Positions 1 through 13,300 of a stretch of 64,000 nt of DNA are shown in pieces; position 1 is the stretch's first letter; each line of letters opens with the position of its first letter. The translations under genes were made by a program, and so were the position numbers. The stretch is from Branchiostoma floridae (taxonomy: Eukaryota > Chordata > Leptocardii > Amphioxiformes > Branchiostomatidae), in assembly GCF_000003815.2 (NCBI RefSeq), contig NC_049993.1:16140897-16204896 (forward strand), given 5' to 3'. Under the pieces are notes generated by a model. The model was not told where the DNA came from. It worked only from the letters and a program-made list of their open reading frames with translations, and made no database searches.

Positions 1-949
1 TTATATACTGGCCCAATCCTGCTCATACATTAAAGTGACTTTTGGGTCTTGTTACATGGTGACCACGGAGTAAATAGTTCAGTACCTAGGGGTGGTCTCC
101 TGGCCTTGCACTGAGAACTCATTAAAAGTGGGTTTGCTGTGCTGTTGAAGTCTAAGTAAGCGTTCTACCACAGAGTTCTCTGCAGTTGATTGGTAAGGTC
201 TTGGCCTGGCAGTGTCTTTCGTGCCATAAGTGCATTCGCTACTTGCATAGGAATATTTTGATCGATTTGATACGACTTGGTCGTTAAAGAGCCACACAGC
301 GACAGGAAAACCGTCTTATTAGTATTAAATGGTTTATTACATGTATGTATTATACGTTTGCCTAATGGCATGTGATTTTTGAGCAAGGTCCGTAACTCCA
401 CCATCTTTGTAAAGAGTTCACAAATCCTCTGATCACATGCTTCAATTCGCGTTGTATCTGTGGTAATTTTAAGCACTATTCGACGTGGAAGCTTGAAAAG
501 CGATAACAATACCATTCTATATGCTTATTAAGTAGTCTGAAATCATGATAAGTGTCTGAATAGCATCATCATTGCAGTTCTGTAAAAAACATTGCTTCTA
601 TTGTGTTTCGTGAAGAGGGACATTAATCTTTTTAGGTAAAAAGATATTAGTTGGATATCCATGTCATATACTCTCATTTTGCTCCATGGAATGCGTCTGA
701 TTCTGGCGAAAAGCGATCAGTCTTCCCCAGAAAATGTCGTTGGTCTCCTTATTCATTTCCTCGCCACTTCTTCAAAGTCAAGATTGTTGTGTGAAGGATG
801 CAGGAATAACACAGTGTCTCCTACAGCAGGTAGGACGCCGCGTGCTTTGACACCTCTTCACATCGTCGCGAAAGCCTGCTCAGAGCGTGCGGATTTCCGC
901 GCAAGCGGAATAAGCAGTTTTAAACCCACGGTCAATCCCACGGTCAAGC
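1..949. other. Non-coding flank, no gene recognised
   Basis: I see no convincing exon on either strand; the open frames here are short and resemble no family I know. The segment lies downstream of the minus-strand Ig receptor and probably includes its 3' UTR. A minus-strand AATAAA (TTTATT at 333-338) is the only polyadenylation-like signal I noticed, about 610 bp past the stop codon, so its use is uncertain. Confidence 0.4.
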
Positions 950-1371
950 TCAGGTGACGTTGTTATCACAGTGGTGTTCTATGAGTGATGATGGGAATGT
1001 AGTTTTCCTTGACAAGGTGACAGAGTCAACTGCGATCGGTTTCTCCTTCTCTAGGATTGCCCGTTGCTGGTCCGTGAGCGGGGGTAGTGGGGGCACACCG
1101 CCCTTCTCTGCCAGGATGTCATTCCCGATGAAGAACTTTGCTGTGAGTGATAGGCGCTCGTCTTTGCTGACCAAGATGGTGCCTCCGTCCTTGAGGACAG
1201 TCGGATGGTTCAGAGAGAACACTTTCTGCGTCGTCTGACTGTCCTCTATCTTGGCTCGTCTGGAGAAAATGACCACTCCAAGAAGGACAGCCAGTAGCAC
1301 AGTGGCTCCACCAGCCGCCCCTCCCAAGATGGCGGTCACCTCTCTCCAACCTTTGCCTTCGTTTTCACCCT
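950..1371 (-). CDS. Last exon: transmembrane segment and cytoplasmic tail of the Ig receptor
   Basis: The acceptor CAG lies at 1374-1372 and the TGA stop at 952-950. After an acidic stem comes a hydrophobic helix of about 25 residues, AILGGAAGGATVLLAVLLG and onward, ended by SRRAK as the stop-transfer signal. The GGAAGG cluster could support helix packing. The tail contains PPLPPL (possible SH3 or WW ligand), several Ser/Thr, and ends in NNVT. It contains no tyrosine, so ITAM, ITIM and ITSM motifs are absent, unlike CD2/SLAM immune receptors and more like an adhesion molecule. Confidence 0.75.
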
Positions 1372-4300
1372 CTGAAATACAAGATAGAATCTTCAGTGAA
1401 GTAGTACATGCATATGAAGCAATAAAGCACACGGAGCTTGCTTGGGATCTGATTATAATGATAGTTTTGATGATTAAGATCGTAATATCCAGACAATCTT
1501 GGTAATATATACGGCGAAGGGAATGACGGATGTCTGGAAGGGCAATCAGCTCCTGATCCTATTCCAGATCCCTCCAAAAACTTATAACGTCCTTGATCAC
1601 CTCAGGTTCTTTGAATTATCATCTACGCTACGGCAATGCCTGGCACATAATCTCATCTGTGGATACCAATCTTGTGATTATATGCATTAATATGCAGTTT
1701 TATTAGATCTTAGCGCTGTGCTGTCAGCCGACACTGATTACTTTTGGGCAGGTTATCATATATGCGGTCTCTAATCAATATCAACTCGTCTCCCACTGAA
1801 TTGAAATAGGTTAAAGATGCAACAGGTCGCCCAGGAGTGGTGACCGCGTTCAGTGAGAACAAAAAGAGTCATTGGTGCCGTCAGCCTGCATGGTATCCAA
1901 TATTATCGCCACAAACTTGTCGGGAAGTTGATGAACAGCCAATGTCTCCCTCGCGGCGTTCGCTTCCATTCGGAATGACAGTCGCGCTCCGTGATGGATG
2001 CCGGGGTGGAAGGATCCGCCATTTTTCTCCGGGTCCACGCGCGGAGCAGGCGGCAGATTGAGCAAGTCGCCTCCACCTTTGATCCGAGCCGATTTGAATC
2101 CTGCGATGCGGTCAGTGCTGCAGTAAATTTGAGCTGATTGCTGGCCCATGCCGCGTGTGTGTGGAATGAACAATCAGCAGACCTCCCCCGCCAGACAAGC
2201 GGGACGTTTTCGACGAACGTTGAAGTGACAGTTCGTGTGGCCGAGGTGAAAAAGTAACTTAATAACAAAAATCGTTTCCGGACGTGAGTGACAAAGACTG
2301 ATGGTGCAACTACGAATGTGTCAGACTGTTGTGCTCTGAGACGTATCAGGTGGGATCGGCAGGACAAAGATCAAAAGCTTCCCAACCAATTATAATTGGT
2401 TATCAAAGAATATGGCGTCTAAGGATATACCACATCACTTAACAATCTTGCTTCTTGTTGATCGGGCTATACCTAGAAATTAGCTTTTTGTATTGGGTGC
2501 TGGGAGTTGCAAGAAAAATGTTCCTTATGCAGTCGTCAAGGTCAAATTTCAACGATTTATTGACATGGTTGTGTTGATGAGGTGTGTTGCATTTTCATGT
2601 AGACGGCGATGCTTCAATTCGATTTGAACGGAGAATCCGTAAGATCTAGTAGATCTAGATCATAGCGCTAAACGTGCGAGAGACTAAGAAATGTAGCAAA
2701 TTGTATTAACAAAGTGATTGACCGATATGTCCTACACCCTCGATTATGCGTTTCAGACTGCAGAACAGAGGTGGTTACTGTAGTAAATGTTACTAATGAG
2801 GTTAGGATCTCAACCTTCGAAGGCCGTCAGAAAACAAAACGACCAAGCTAAACTAGTTTGCAGAGCGGGTACCGGGTGTGTTGCTTAGATCATGTTGCGA
2901 GGATGCCAAGGACACGCCTCTCTCGGGTTAATTGCACTGAACTGGATCCCGTAAGGAAGAAGAATGAGGTGAGGTCAGCAAGTGGTCTGGAAGGAACCAG
3001 TTATGCAGGATTCAAGGAAATGGTTATGTAGGATTCAAGGAAACAGTTATGTAGGATTCAAGGAAACAGATATGTGGGATTCAAGGAAACAGTTATGTGG
3101 GATTCAAGGAAACAGTTATGCAGGATTCAAGGAAACAGTTATACAGGATTCAAGGAAACAGTTATACAGGATTCAAGGAAACAGCTATGCAGGATTCAAG
3201 GAAACAGTTATACAGGATTCAAGGAAACAGCTATGCAGGATTCAAGGAAACAGTTATACAGGATTCAAGGAAACAGTTATGCAGGATTCAAGGAAACAGT
3301 TATGCAGGATTCAAGGAAACAGTTATACAGGATTCAAGGAAACAGCTATGCAGGATTCAAGGAAACAGTTATACAGGATTCAAGGAAACAGTTATGCAGG
3401 ATTCAAGGAAACAGTTATACAGGATTCATCAATGAAACAGTTATGTAGGATTCAGAGGAGCTCGCGAGAGTGTGACAGGCTGTGGTGGCACACACCAGTA
3501 ACTAATGAACTTTCATTTTGCTTGGGGACGGACAAAGACTTTTTGTCTGTACTTTGTATATGGCATTATTAAAGTAAGTTACTTAAAAAGTACAGGCAGA
3601 ACGTGGAGGTGGTCTTAAACAGAAGTCAGGTACCCATTGTTACGCCTGGGTCGAATGATGAATGTCTTGTGAAGTGCCTGTCACAAGGGCACAACGTCGG
3701 GGACACGGCGGGTATCGAACCCAGGACCTCTAGATTCCGACCCCAACACTCTACCAGTGACGCCAAAAACACGACGGGACTGAACTTTCATCGAAGAAAA
3801 AGAAGACGAATGAAACGTTTTGCCCTGTACATGTTCATCTTGATTGCTCATAGACTGGAAAATGGTTCAACTTACTACGTACCGGCGGCGCTGAAGTAAC
3901 TCTTGTCCACTACCATCACCGGCACGACCTTCCTGTCGGGGTCACCGAGCTTGTTCTTCGCTACGCATGCGTAGTAGCCTGCTTCTGCCACACGCAGACT
4001 GTGCAAGGACAGGGACGAGGTCCTCTTCCCGTGATGCACCCAGCCGCTTTCCAAGTCGACGTCACTTCCGACCTTGCGCCAGCGTACTTCCGGTTTGGGG
4101 TTGCCATCGACGATACACCAGATTGTTGCCTTTGTGCCGCTTGTGATTTGAAGAGGACTCGAGACGTTGACAACCTTTGCTGGATCTGTAAAGAAGATAA
4201 ATGAATCGTCTCATTCTGCGTTATGTCATCTATCTGTTCTTGCTTGCACAACAGAGTTGTTCAAGGGCTCAGTGAAGAAAAATGAAGATGGCCTTCGCCC

Positions 4301-7300
4301 CATACTCCGAAAGATGGGGAAAACTTCTGTAGGTCATTAATCAGCTGCTTGAGAAAGGACAGTTATATCTATAGTGCCCAACTCCTGAAGAGGATCCGTA
4401 TTGTCTACTATAGCTAAAATATGAGTCAAGTGTGACAGCCTTTTCTTAACAACCAGTCTCAAGACGATGGGATTCAATTCATGCAATCTGTCAGATTTAA
4501 ATTTTGTCCGGACACACTGATTGGTCCATTCTGTCTAAACCACAAAGGGAATTCTTGTACAGTTTGCATAGCTCTTCGGCTTATTTTCAATACGAACCAC
4601 CCATCCCAAAAGTGTCAGAAAGAAATGACGAAAGAGTTGGTTATCTATTACTATCTCAACTAGGATGACACTCCGACTATGTTTCATTTCTTGCACTATC
4701 CATATCTACTCACACACGACCACTAGGCTGAGGCTGTCGGCCTGTTCGCTCCTGCCTTGCTGCGCCACGCAAGTGTAGTTCCCGCTGTCCGACCTCGCCA
4801 CCCTCCTCAGCACCAGGGACGACCTGTACTTGTCCGGGGTCTCGATGTCCAGCTTCTCCACGTGCGGGGAGAGCTGCCGCCCGTCCTGCAGCCAGTACAC
4901 CCGCGGGAGCGTGGTGCTGGTCTTCTCCACGGTACAGTTCAGGATGACGCTGGAGCGGAGGGATACACGGAGGGGACTCTGTAGGCCGACTGTCACCAGG
5001 GGCGGTGCTGTAGGTAAAAAGGCAGAAGAAAAATGTCAATCAAAGCTTCGATTTCACTTTTTGTCTGCTAACGTCACTATACACGTATCTCCTCCCCTAT
5101 GATGTAAGAAATTACATAATACTAAATTACTAAATACTCAACCGTAGCTTACAAAAATGTTCCCTGTAGACAGATGTTTTCTATATGCTTGGGTCAATGA
5201 TAAAATAATCTAAGGGACCATCAAAAATTTTCCATAGTGGCCAAGTGGCCCCTATGCAGAAGTGATTACTATTACCATTTGGTATAACGAATGAAGATGA
5301 AGACCTACCCATAACATCCAGGTAAACATAATGCTCCTGCTGCCCCACCGCGTCAACAAGAACAGTCATGACGTACTGCCCCTCGTCCTTGACCGTGACG
5401 TTCCACACTGTCAGGGACCCGTTCGGGTTGAGCTGCGCTCTGTCCTTCAGGGGTCCTGCAGAGCAGGGACAGAGAAAGGCCATACATATAGTGAATACGG
5501 ATGTATATTGTTGAATCTGTAGATATGATTCCACAGACTAAGCAACTATACGCTGTGGCATTAGGGCAATCATAAAGTGTTAGCTGTCAAGTTATGCTAT
5601 GTTACTGTATGTACCTAGTGCTACGGAGCTGGTTAACGAGTGGAGGAACACCGGTGTCCGCGTGCCCTCCAGACGTTCGTCCATCTTGTTCCACGTCAGC
5701 GCAATCACGTGATCATTGGGGTTGTAGGTCGCGGGCAGGTTGGCCGTGTCTCCCGGTGACACCTGCACTTTAGTTGACGCTGGCAGACCCTTGTTGCAAA
5801 ACACTGCAGGGGGAGAAAACGTAAGGTGATTAAGGTGTACTAAGATAGGTAAAGGTAGTCCCTTAAGGTGTATTCTCATTGCATTTGGGGCATCGGTGAG
5901 GCACTGCGGGGTTCGTTCACTTCGGCACTAGTACTGTTGTGTTATTTTTCTTTAATTTAGATATTGCGTAATACGTAACAGCATGACTTACAAGACAATA
6001 AAATACACAAAACGGAAGAAAAATCGTTCTTTATCTCTGAAATTCGTTGAGTCATCTACTAACTCCGCAGTGCCGCACCCATGCCCCAAGTGCAGCGAGA
6101 CTCCACCTTTAGTCTGTTTTGAGGCCGCAGGGGCATGGTTTGTGTGTAAGACTGGGTATCGGCAGGCGAGGCCTTACACCACCTTTTACCTCCCCAACCG
6201 AAGTCAGGTACCCATTTTACACCTGGATGGAGTGAGGATGAAGGAGAATTCTTCTTACACAAACAGTAGGTACTTACATTGCTTACATTGCGAAGGTGTC
6301 TGAGAGACATCGAAACGTAAGCAATGCAAGCACCTACTGGTTGTGCAAGTACCTACTGAATTCTCCTTCATCCTATTTTCTACTAACCTGATGAAACTAT
6401 TTTCGGAAGTCGTGTAAAATGTTTTTCCCAATGGCACAAGATCGGTAGCATGGCAGGATTCTGATGATTCTGAGCCAGATACCCACCCTGCATTTACGTC
6501 ACACGCTCCCACAACGTCACGTACAGATCATACGTCTTTCTCGGTTATAATCTTTAACGGCCCCCTCAAGGCCATGGCTGTTAGTCATGGTGATTTTGTA
6601 GATTACGTCCGACCTAGAGTACCCATTGCAATCAATGACTCTGTATCATCATCTATCCTCCTCTTTTAAGAGATGAAGCAAGTAAAGTTCGTCTTGCAGA
6701 ACTGTCTGTCTTTCATCGCTGTGAGAAGCTCCAGGTCCTGCAGACCAGTTTCTGACTCTACAAATTTCTTCAAAGTTAGCCTTTGGCGATTAACATGTTT
6801 CTTACAGAAAACAGGTGTCCAGAACAAGAGTTTTCCGGCAGGCTCTATACTACGCCACATGGCCGGCAAGGAGTGGTCGGCGTTGTTAAACAACAGATGT
6901 AACATTTGGTAATGACCCATATAGCTGACTATTTCAATGACTCAGCAAAGTTACATAATTACCTCTCGGTACGTTGGTTGTGACGCAATAATCAGTCACG
7001 TAAGGAGACAAGTATTTCTACACATCTTACATCATCAGAAATCACCTCTCCATTAAGACTGATATTTCGGAACAACGTAGTGCGCAAAATGACTACAGAT
7101 GGCGTTTGGACTATCGTTGCCTCCTCTGACTTAAATAAAAAGAAAGTAAGGTCTTATAGGGGCCATAGGGACAGTAGTTTATTTTGTTTCCATTGTGTTT
7201 GGGGCACGGTTGGACAATTTGGAGCCCATTTTTTTACTCACTAAACGAAGTCAGGTCCTCACCTGGTTGGAGTGAGGAATGCCGTGTAAAGTCTCCTCCC

Positions 7301-10300
7301 CAACGACACTACGCTTTGGACCAGGAGTGTCAGGATTCGAACTCGTGACCCCGTGATACCGTGCTATCAACCTAACCACTAGCCTTCCACGCCACGGCAT
7401 TATTTTGCTTTTGGATAGACCAGTGTCACTGCACTCAAGTTATCAACTTATATTGATAGTATCACATAATACACAGTAGAGACAGGTGAAGGTAGTTTTT
7501 ATCTTTAGAAATTGTGAAAACGGAATAGTGAGAATATCAATTTGTATTTCTATTTGACAGATAAAAATGTGCTCTACAAGTCAAACTGTGCTCTTCAAGT
7601 CCAGATCTCAATACAAAGCCATCATTGAGTTCCCTGATGAGGAAATCCTCGGACATTCTGCCTGTATAATCTGCTTCAAGCACAGTTGGCACTTCCGATT
7701 GTTCTTAAGCTAACATTGGTTTTAAGTGTTTTCCTTTCTACTGTAAAGATTGCTGTTCTTCATTGATCTTTTCTTGGTCTGCAATTATCGCTGTCCGCTG
7801 TTTAAGATAAGTACCTAATAATTACCACAAAAGTAGATAAATAAAAAGACATATCACGTTAGCAACCGGGTGAATCGATGCCTACATTAATATCTTTGCT
7901 TTCGGGTGTCACAAGAGAACGGTTTTCCCGATACTCAAATCTGTAATTTTCAACGCCTGAAATACCTCATGCAATTAAGTTATTGTGCGGTGATGACTTA
8001 TATCGAGAATCGAGAAAACTACAATTTAGCCGAGGGGGCAACGAACCAGGTCGATATGGAACAAATCGCCGCAACTCGGCTACGATTATCAATGGATTTA
8101 ATTCTTGTTTGGAAGGCCTGAATATTGGAACTCTTTTTGGGGGGTTGTGGGGCCCTGTGATACTCACCCCTTTGGATACTAGTATCATTGATGGTTTCAT
8201 CCGCTACCTTTCCTTCAACATTCATTATAAATCCTTCCGGCAGGCGTTACATATTTCAGGTCTTGAAATTTGCTGAGCAAGGCTGAAGTTATTTAGAGAG
8301 TCCCTATTTCTTCTACCCAGGAAATGTCATCTCATTGCGATGAATATTTCGTGTACAACTTCAACAACTTGTAAAAAAAAAATATTCAAGGCGTGTTTTG
8401 TCTTCCGCAAATGGACTCAAAGTCAATGGCATTCCACGACTCATCTGTTTCAAATTTCATTTAGTCATTTGTTTTTAATCATAGTAATTGTGTTTAAAAC
8501 GCACGTAAGACACGTCTCTATCTTAATGCAACGTCTTCTAATTTTCTGTCTATCATCAGTATCTCTGGTCGGTTGTATTGATGACGTCAACGATCAATCG
8601 TCATTTGTTCTTAATCATGGTAATTGTATTTGAAAAATGCGCAAGGCACATTTGTACCGTAATGCAATGCCACCTCGTTTCCTGTTTACCGCCAGAGCAG
8701 TTGAAATGGGTTCCTCTTAAGTATCTTTTGTCGGGCAGTGTTGATGACGTCAGCTATCAATCGTCATTTGGTTTTATCTAATAATAGTAATTGTCTTTGT
8801 AACAAATATAAAGCACATTTGTACCTTAATGCAGAGTCTTCTAATTTTCTATCTACCACCAGAAGAGTTGAAATGGGTTCCCTAAAGTATCTCTTGCCGA
8901 GCTGAGGTGATGACTATAGGTATCAAGCGTCATTTTGTTTTTGTTTTGATTATAGTCATTGTATTCCAAACATATGTAAGGCATGGTTTACCGTACAGAA
9001 ACGTCTCTTTAGCTTCATGCCCCTCCACCAGCAGAGTAGCAATAGATTTGTCTCTGGTATCTCAACTCGAGCTGTACTTATGCCTGTATCAGCAGCAGAC
9101 ATTCCATTTTAATCTGCGTGCGGCGAAGATGCGCGTCTCGCCACCTCGTCTTCATTTACATCCCGGGACTTTACACTCCGAGGAATGTTTCATCAGCGAC
9201 TTTCAATTCCCAAAACAATTACGGAGCACGCGTTATAGCGCGGGAAGAATGAAGATCGATACGGCATTACCCACGGCCCCATCAGCGCGTTTTACCGGGG
9301 ATTAATCGTGCGTGTACGCCGCCTGTTACAAGTGGCCGCTCTGCTGCTCGGGGAAGCGCAGAATGGTGAAGAAAACTAGTCTGGTCTTTTTCTTTTACAT
9401 AGTAACATAGTGCTTCCGTTCCAACCAATTGTTCTGTGTCAGACTGAACGATGATGATCATGGAAGCGCAGAATAGTGAAGAAAACTGATCTGATCTTTT
9501 TCATGTGTCACGTAGTGCTTCCGATCCAACCAATTGTTCTCTGTTAGACTGACAGATGATGGTGCTATGCTGCACATGGAAGCGCAGAATAGTGAAGAAA
9601 AAAAGTGGCCGCTCTGCTGCCTGTGGAAGCGCAGATGGGGAAGAAAACTTCTCTGGTCTTTTTCTTTTTGACAGATCGCTCAACGAATTTTGTAACAAAG
9701 AAACGAATCTTTTCACACCTTGTGTTTTGTTTTCTTGTCTTCTCAGTCACACTTTTACGTTCTGTATGATATACCCAGTGTGAAAGTGAAGATTCCACAT
9801 ACCCTATGTAGGTCGCAGTGAGAGCGCAGCGCGATCGCCGTCTAGCTTAACCGGGGGCCTTAGACTTGAAAGATGATGGTGCTACATCTACAGACAGGAA
9901 TGATTCATGTTAGGCTGGTGTAAATAGAGACGGAGTGCCCCCTTAATGACTCTAACGGGAGGTATGATCACACCAGGTGCGCACCGGTGCGATAAGTACC
10001 TACGGGGTAAATTTTAGTGGCGCACACGGGTGCACCGTGATCGCGATGCTTCCCTATCTAGGACACGGCTAATGTCTTCATGTCTACGGGCTTCTTCGGA
10101 GGTCCTGATGTGTGTGATGATGACATACGTATGGAGATATACATATACTTTATCAAAATGATTGCGATGATAAAAATGATCGCGATGCTTCTCTATCTGG
10201 GACACGGCTAATGTCCTCATGTCTACAGGCTTCTGTGGAGGTCCTGATGTGTGTGATGATGACATACATATGGAGATATACATATACTTTATAAAAGAAA

Positions 10301-13300
10301 TGGATGAAACGCCAATGGCCTGGTATCCATACGTGAAGATGAAACGATCCAGCATCGGTTAGGCTTAGGTCACATTTCCAAACCGGGGCTCTGCCGCGAT
10401 GTTTTAAGAAGCGAACATTTAAAATGTATACCTAGAAATATACACAAATCATTCCCGTGAATCTTATTTTGACATTTTATGTATTTTTATGTCTTTTCTG
10501 TCATTCTTTTCCCTTCCGAAATCTGCCCGGCCAGGCCCCGGTTTGGAAATGTGACCTAAACCTAAATAGGCAGAGCAAGTTGTACATGATGAAATATTTC
10601 TCACTACTTCGCCTCAGGATGACATTCCTTCGACCGTTGATGAGAGGGATCACTTCAAAGAACAAATCGGTCTTGTTCAGCACAATTCAGAAGCTGAAAC
10701 ATGTACGGCTTGTCAGACGGGTTTACGATCAATGTTGGAAGATAGTCACAATTAGAGGATGAAACCACCATTGCGCATGCGTTCCCGCGGGGTAAGCTTT
10801 GTTCCCGGGACGAATCGCAGATGTAATGAAACCCCAGGAAAACGATGATCACGCTCGGAAATCCTCATCATTTGGTCAGCACAGCAGTCAGAGAGTAAAT
10901 TGCTTAGACTGTTGCTCCTTCCATTTAGTACTTACAGCTGCAAATTACGCATATCTACGTACAGCATACATGCGCAACTTATCTCTTGTTATTTTTGTCT
11001 GGGGCCAGACTAATGTATCTATTTCTACGTACAAGTGGAGGAACTCTTGCTGTTGATTCTGTTTACATTTCTGCACAACAGTCGCCTTAAAGCTAGTTTA
11101 ACTGTGCGCGATCATGTAAATTTTTCCTCAGAGAGTGGAGTTCTTGCAACTATCGTATGACAGAAGCTAAGAATCACCTTACAACACTTTCTTAGGCAGC
11201 CTGCTACCCTTCAGACTGCCTAAGAAAGTGTTGCACCATCTGGAAGAGTAAGACTATCCCAGGATTATAGTCTAAAATTCTTACTAGGAAAATTGGATTC
11301 CTGTCAGGGTTTCCAGTAAGCATTCGTCAAATTTATACTCAGTATCTCACGAAAATGTAAGCCTTGTTCTTCATTTTTCATTTGCAAGGAAATCCTACAG
11401 TCCTTTCCAGAGAATTCTCAAGAAAGCTAACTCTGCACCAGAGGAGTTGAAGGCTGAAGCTACAAAGTCTATCCCCATACCCATCCGTTGCAATATTTTC
11501 CCTTCATGTGAGTTAAGCCTTTATTCCATCAGACGGCGACCACGCTGTGAACTCGCTGGGACCTACATTGAATTTGTGTACTCTAGCTTCAGTAAACCTT
11601 GACTGAAATACGCCAAATAGCAATTGCTCAATCAACTGGATATGATTTTGGAATCGGTCATGTGTTTCTGCCAAGATCAATTATCTTTCGTCAGTGACAC
11701 TGAAGAGATCTCGTTGGAGAGCAGTTTTTTAAGCAGGATCTCCAACGAGATCTCTTTATACCCCCATCACATTAGGCGCGATTCGATCGGACGACGAGTC
11801 TGCAAGCTCTAATTTACGAGGAGGCATGACCCTGATGCCGACGAAGAAATGGCAGAGTTCCCCCTTCCCGTCAGGGTCATGCCTCCTCGTAATTTAGAGC
11901 TCGCAGACTCGTCGTCCGATCGAATCGCGCCTGCATCACTGACGAAAGATAGCGGATGTTATCTGAAAAGTCTGACCGATTCCAACATCATATCCAATTG
12001 CTTGAGTAACTGTTTTTTGGCGTATCTTATTACCTGGATGTATAACTCTCATCGACGTATCTTGACTCAAATATAATGCAATATGTAAAATATGTCTGAA
12101 AACACAACAGACGAAAAGCAAATGTCTGAAAACACAAGACACAAAATATTCGTTTCTCTATTCATGAAATTCACTCATTGGGCGCTCTGTCGAATAGATC
12201 GGTCGCAATGAGGTTACCGGCCTAGTGGAATGGCGGTGTAAGACAGATGCACGTACATGTATTTCTGTTAGCCTGTGACATGGACACGTCCTTGTTGAAT
12301 TTGACAGTCGTCCAAGAACACAATTTCCTGTATGGGGGCCAGGAGAATCTAGAATTACGCCAGTATGCATAAACGTGAGGTCCCGCTCGTTGGAGGATAA
12401 TGTCATTATCATGGCGGCGTAATTATATCATGTCAAAATGTATCAAATTCATCGTCTTGATATGTACAGGGAGGTCTAGTTTGAATGGATGGTAGGGACC
12501 GGAAGCGCAAATTGCTTTTAGAGACCGAGGTCGTGTTCTCTAGGGGAGACACCAGTTCACATTATTCCTGCGTATAGACAAGTCCTCGATCACAAAACCG
12601 ATCAATTCTCTTGCATTTCAACCATCACAAAGAGGCAAGAAGGAGCGTTATAATCCACATACAATATCATAGTGCTCACAATAAGTTGTATGTAAGTGCT
12701 TGTAACCTCTTCTACATTTATAGCCCGACCCACCTCCGTCAAAACATGGATATTCCAAGGACATTATTTCATGTCCTTGGATATGCAAAATAAGAACACA
12801 AAAAGGCACATTTGTATGGACAATCCGCCAATTAATCTTTCATTGGTCGAACGGCTAATCGCTATGGACTGATAATTGTGATGGATCATGATCGAACACT
12901 GGGGCAAATAAAGTAGACTTGAGGTCTCCATTTATTAACCTATCCACCAGTCCATGAGGGGACATACCCCGCACGCCATACAACATGGAACACACATTCG
13001 GGTATGGCATGCATACTAGTATATCCTTTACAAGTGCAGATTTTGAAGTAACGCTCGGTCACCTTTATCCGCGGGGTAACCTATATCCGTTGCTTTTAGG
13101 ACATTGTATTTTGGGGTATCAAGTCTACAAATGGGGGTTTCAAATTGATAATATTGCAATTTGAAACCACAGTCCGTCAACTTGATATTCCTGAATACCC
13201 TATGTTTTTTAAACAACGGATGTAGGTTACCCCGGATAAAGGTGAACTACCGTAATAAGAATAAAGCATCATGCTGTGGAAAAACCGTCCAACCCAGTGG

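Larger units (their letters stand above)
1372..3882. other. Intron 5 of the Ig receptor, with repeats and an unassigned open frame
   Basis: This 2.5-kb intron separates the Ig3 exon from the TM exon. It holds a 23-bp minisatellite (2991-3454), a minus-strand tRNA-headed SINE (about 3621-3763), and a GC-richer stretch near 1850-2370 with two overlapping minus-strand open frames that I cannot assign to any family. No splice-compatible extra exon was found. Confidence 0.5.

Noticed and set aside
2982-3572. Long forward open frames of 112-196 codons over the minisatellite
   Set aside because: They are created by a stop-free 23-bp repeat read in three frames; no splice signals, no family, and the region is an intron of the opposite-strand gene.
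4757-5102. Plus-strand open frames opposite the Ig2 exon
   Set aside because: They are antisense shadows of a GC-rich coding exon; the minus strand shows the Ig signature and correct splice sites.
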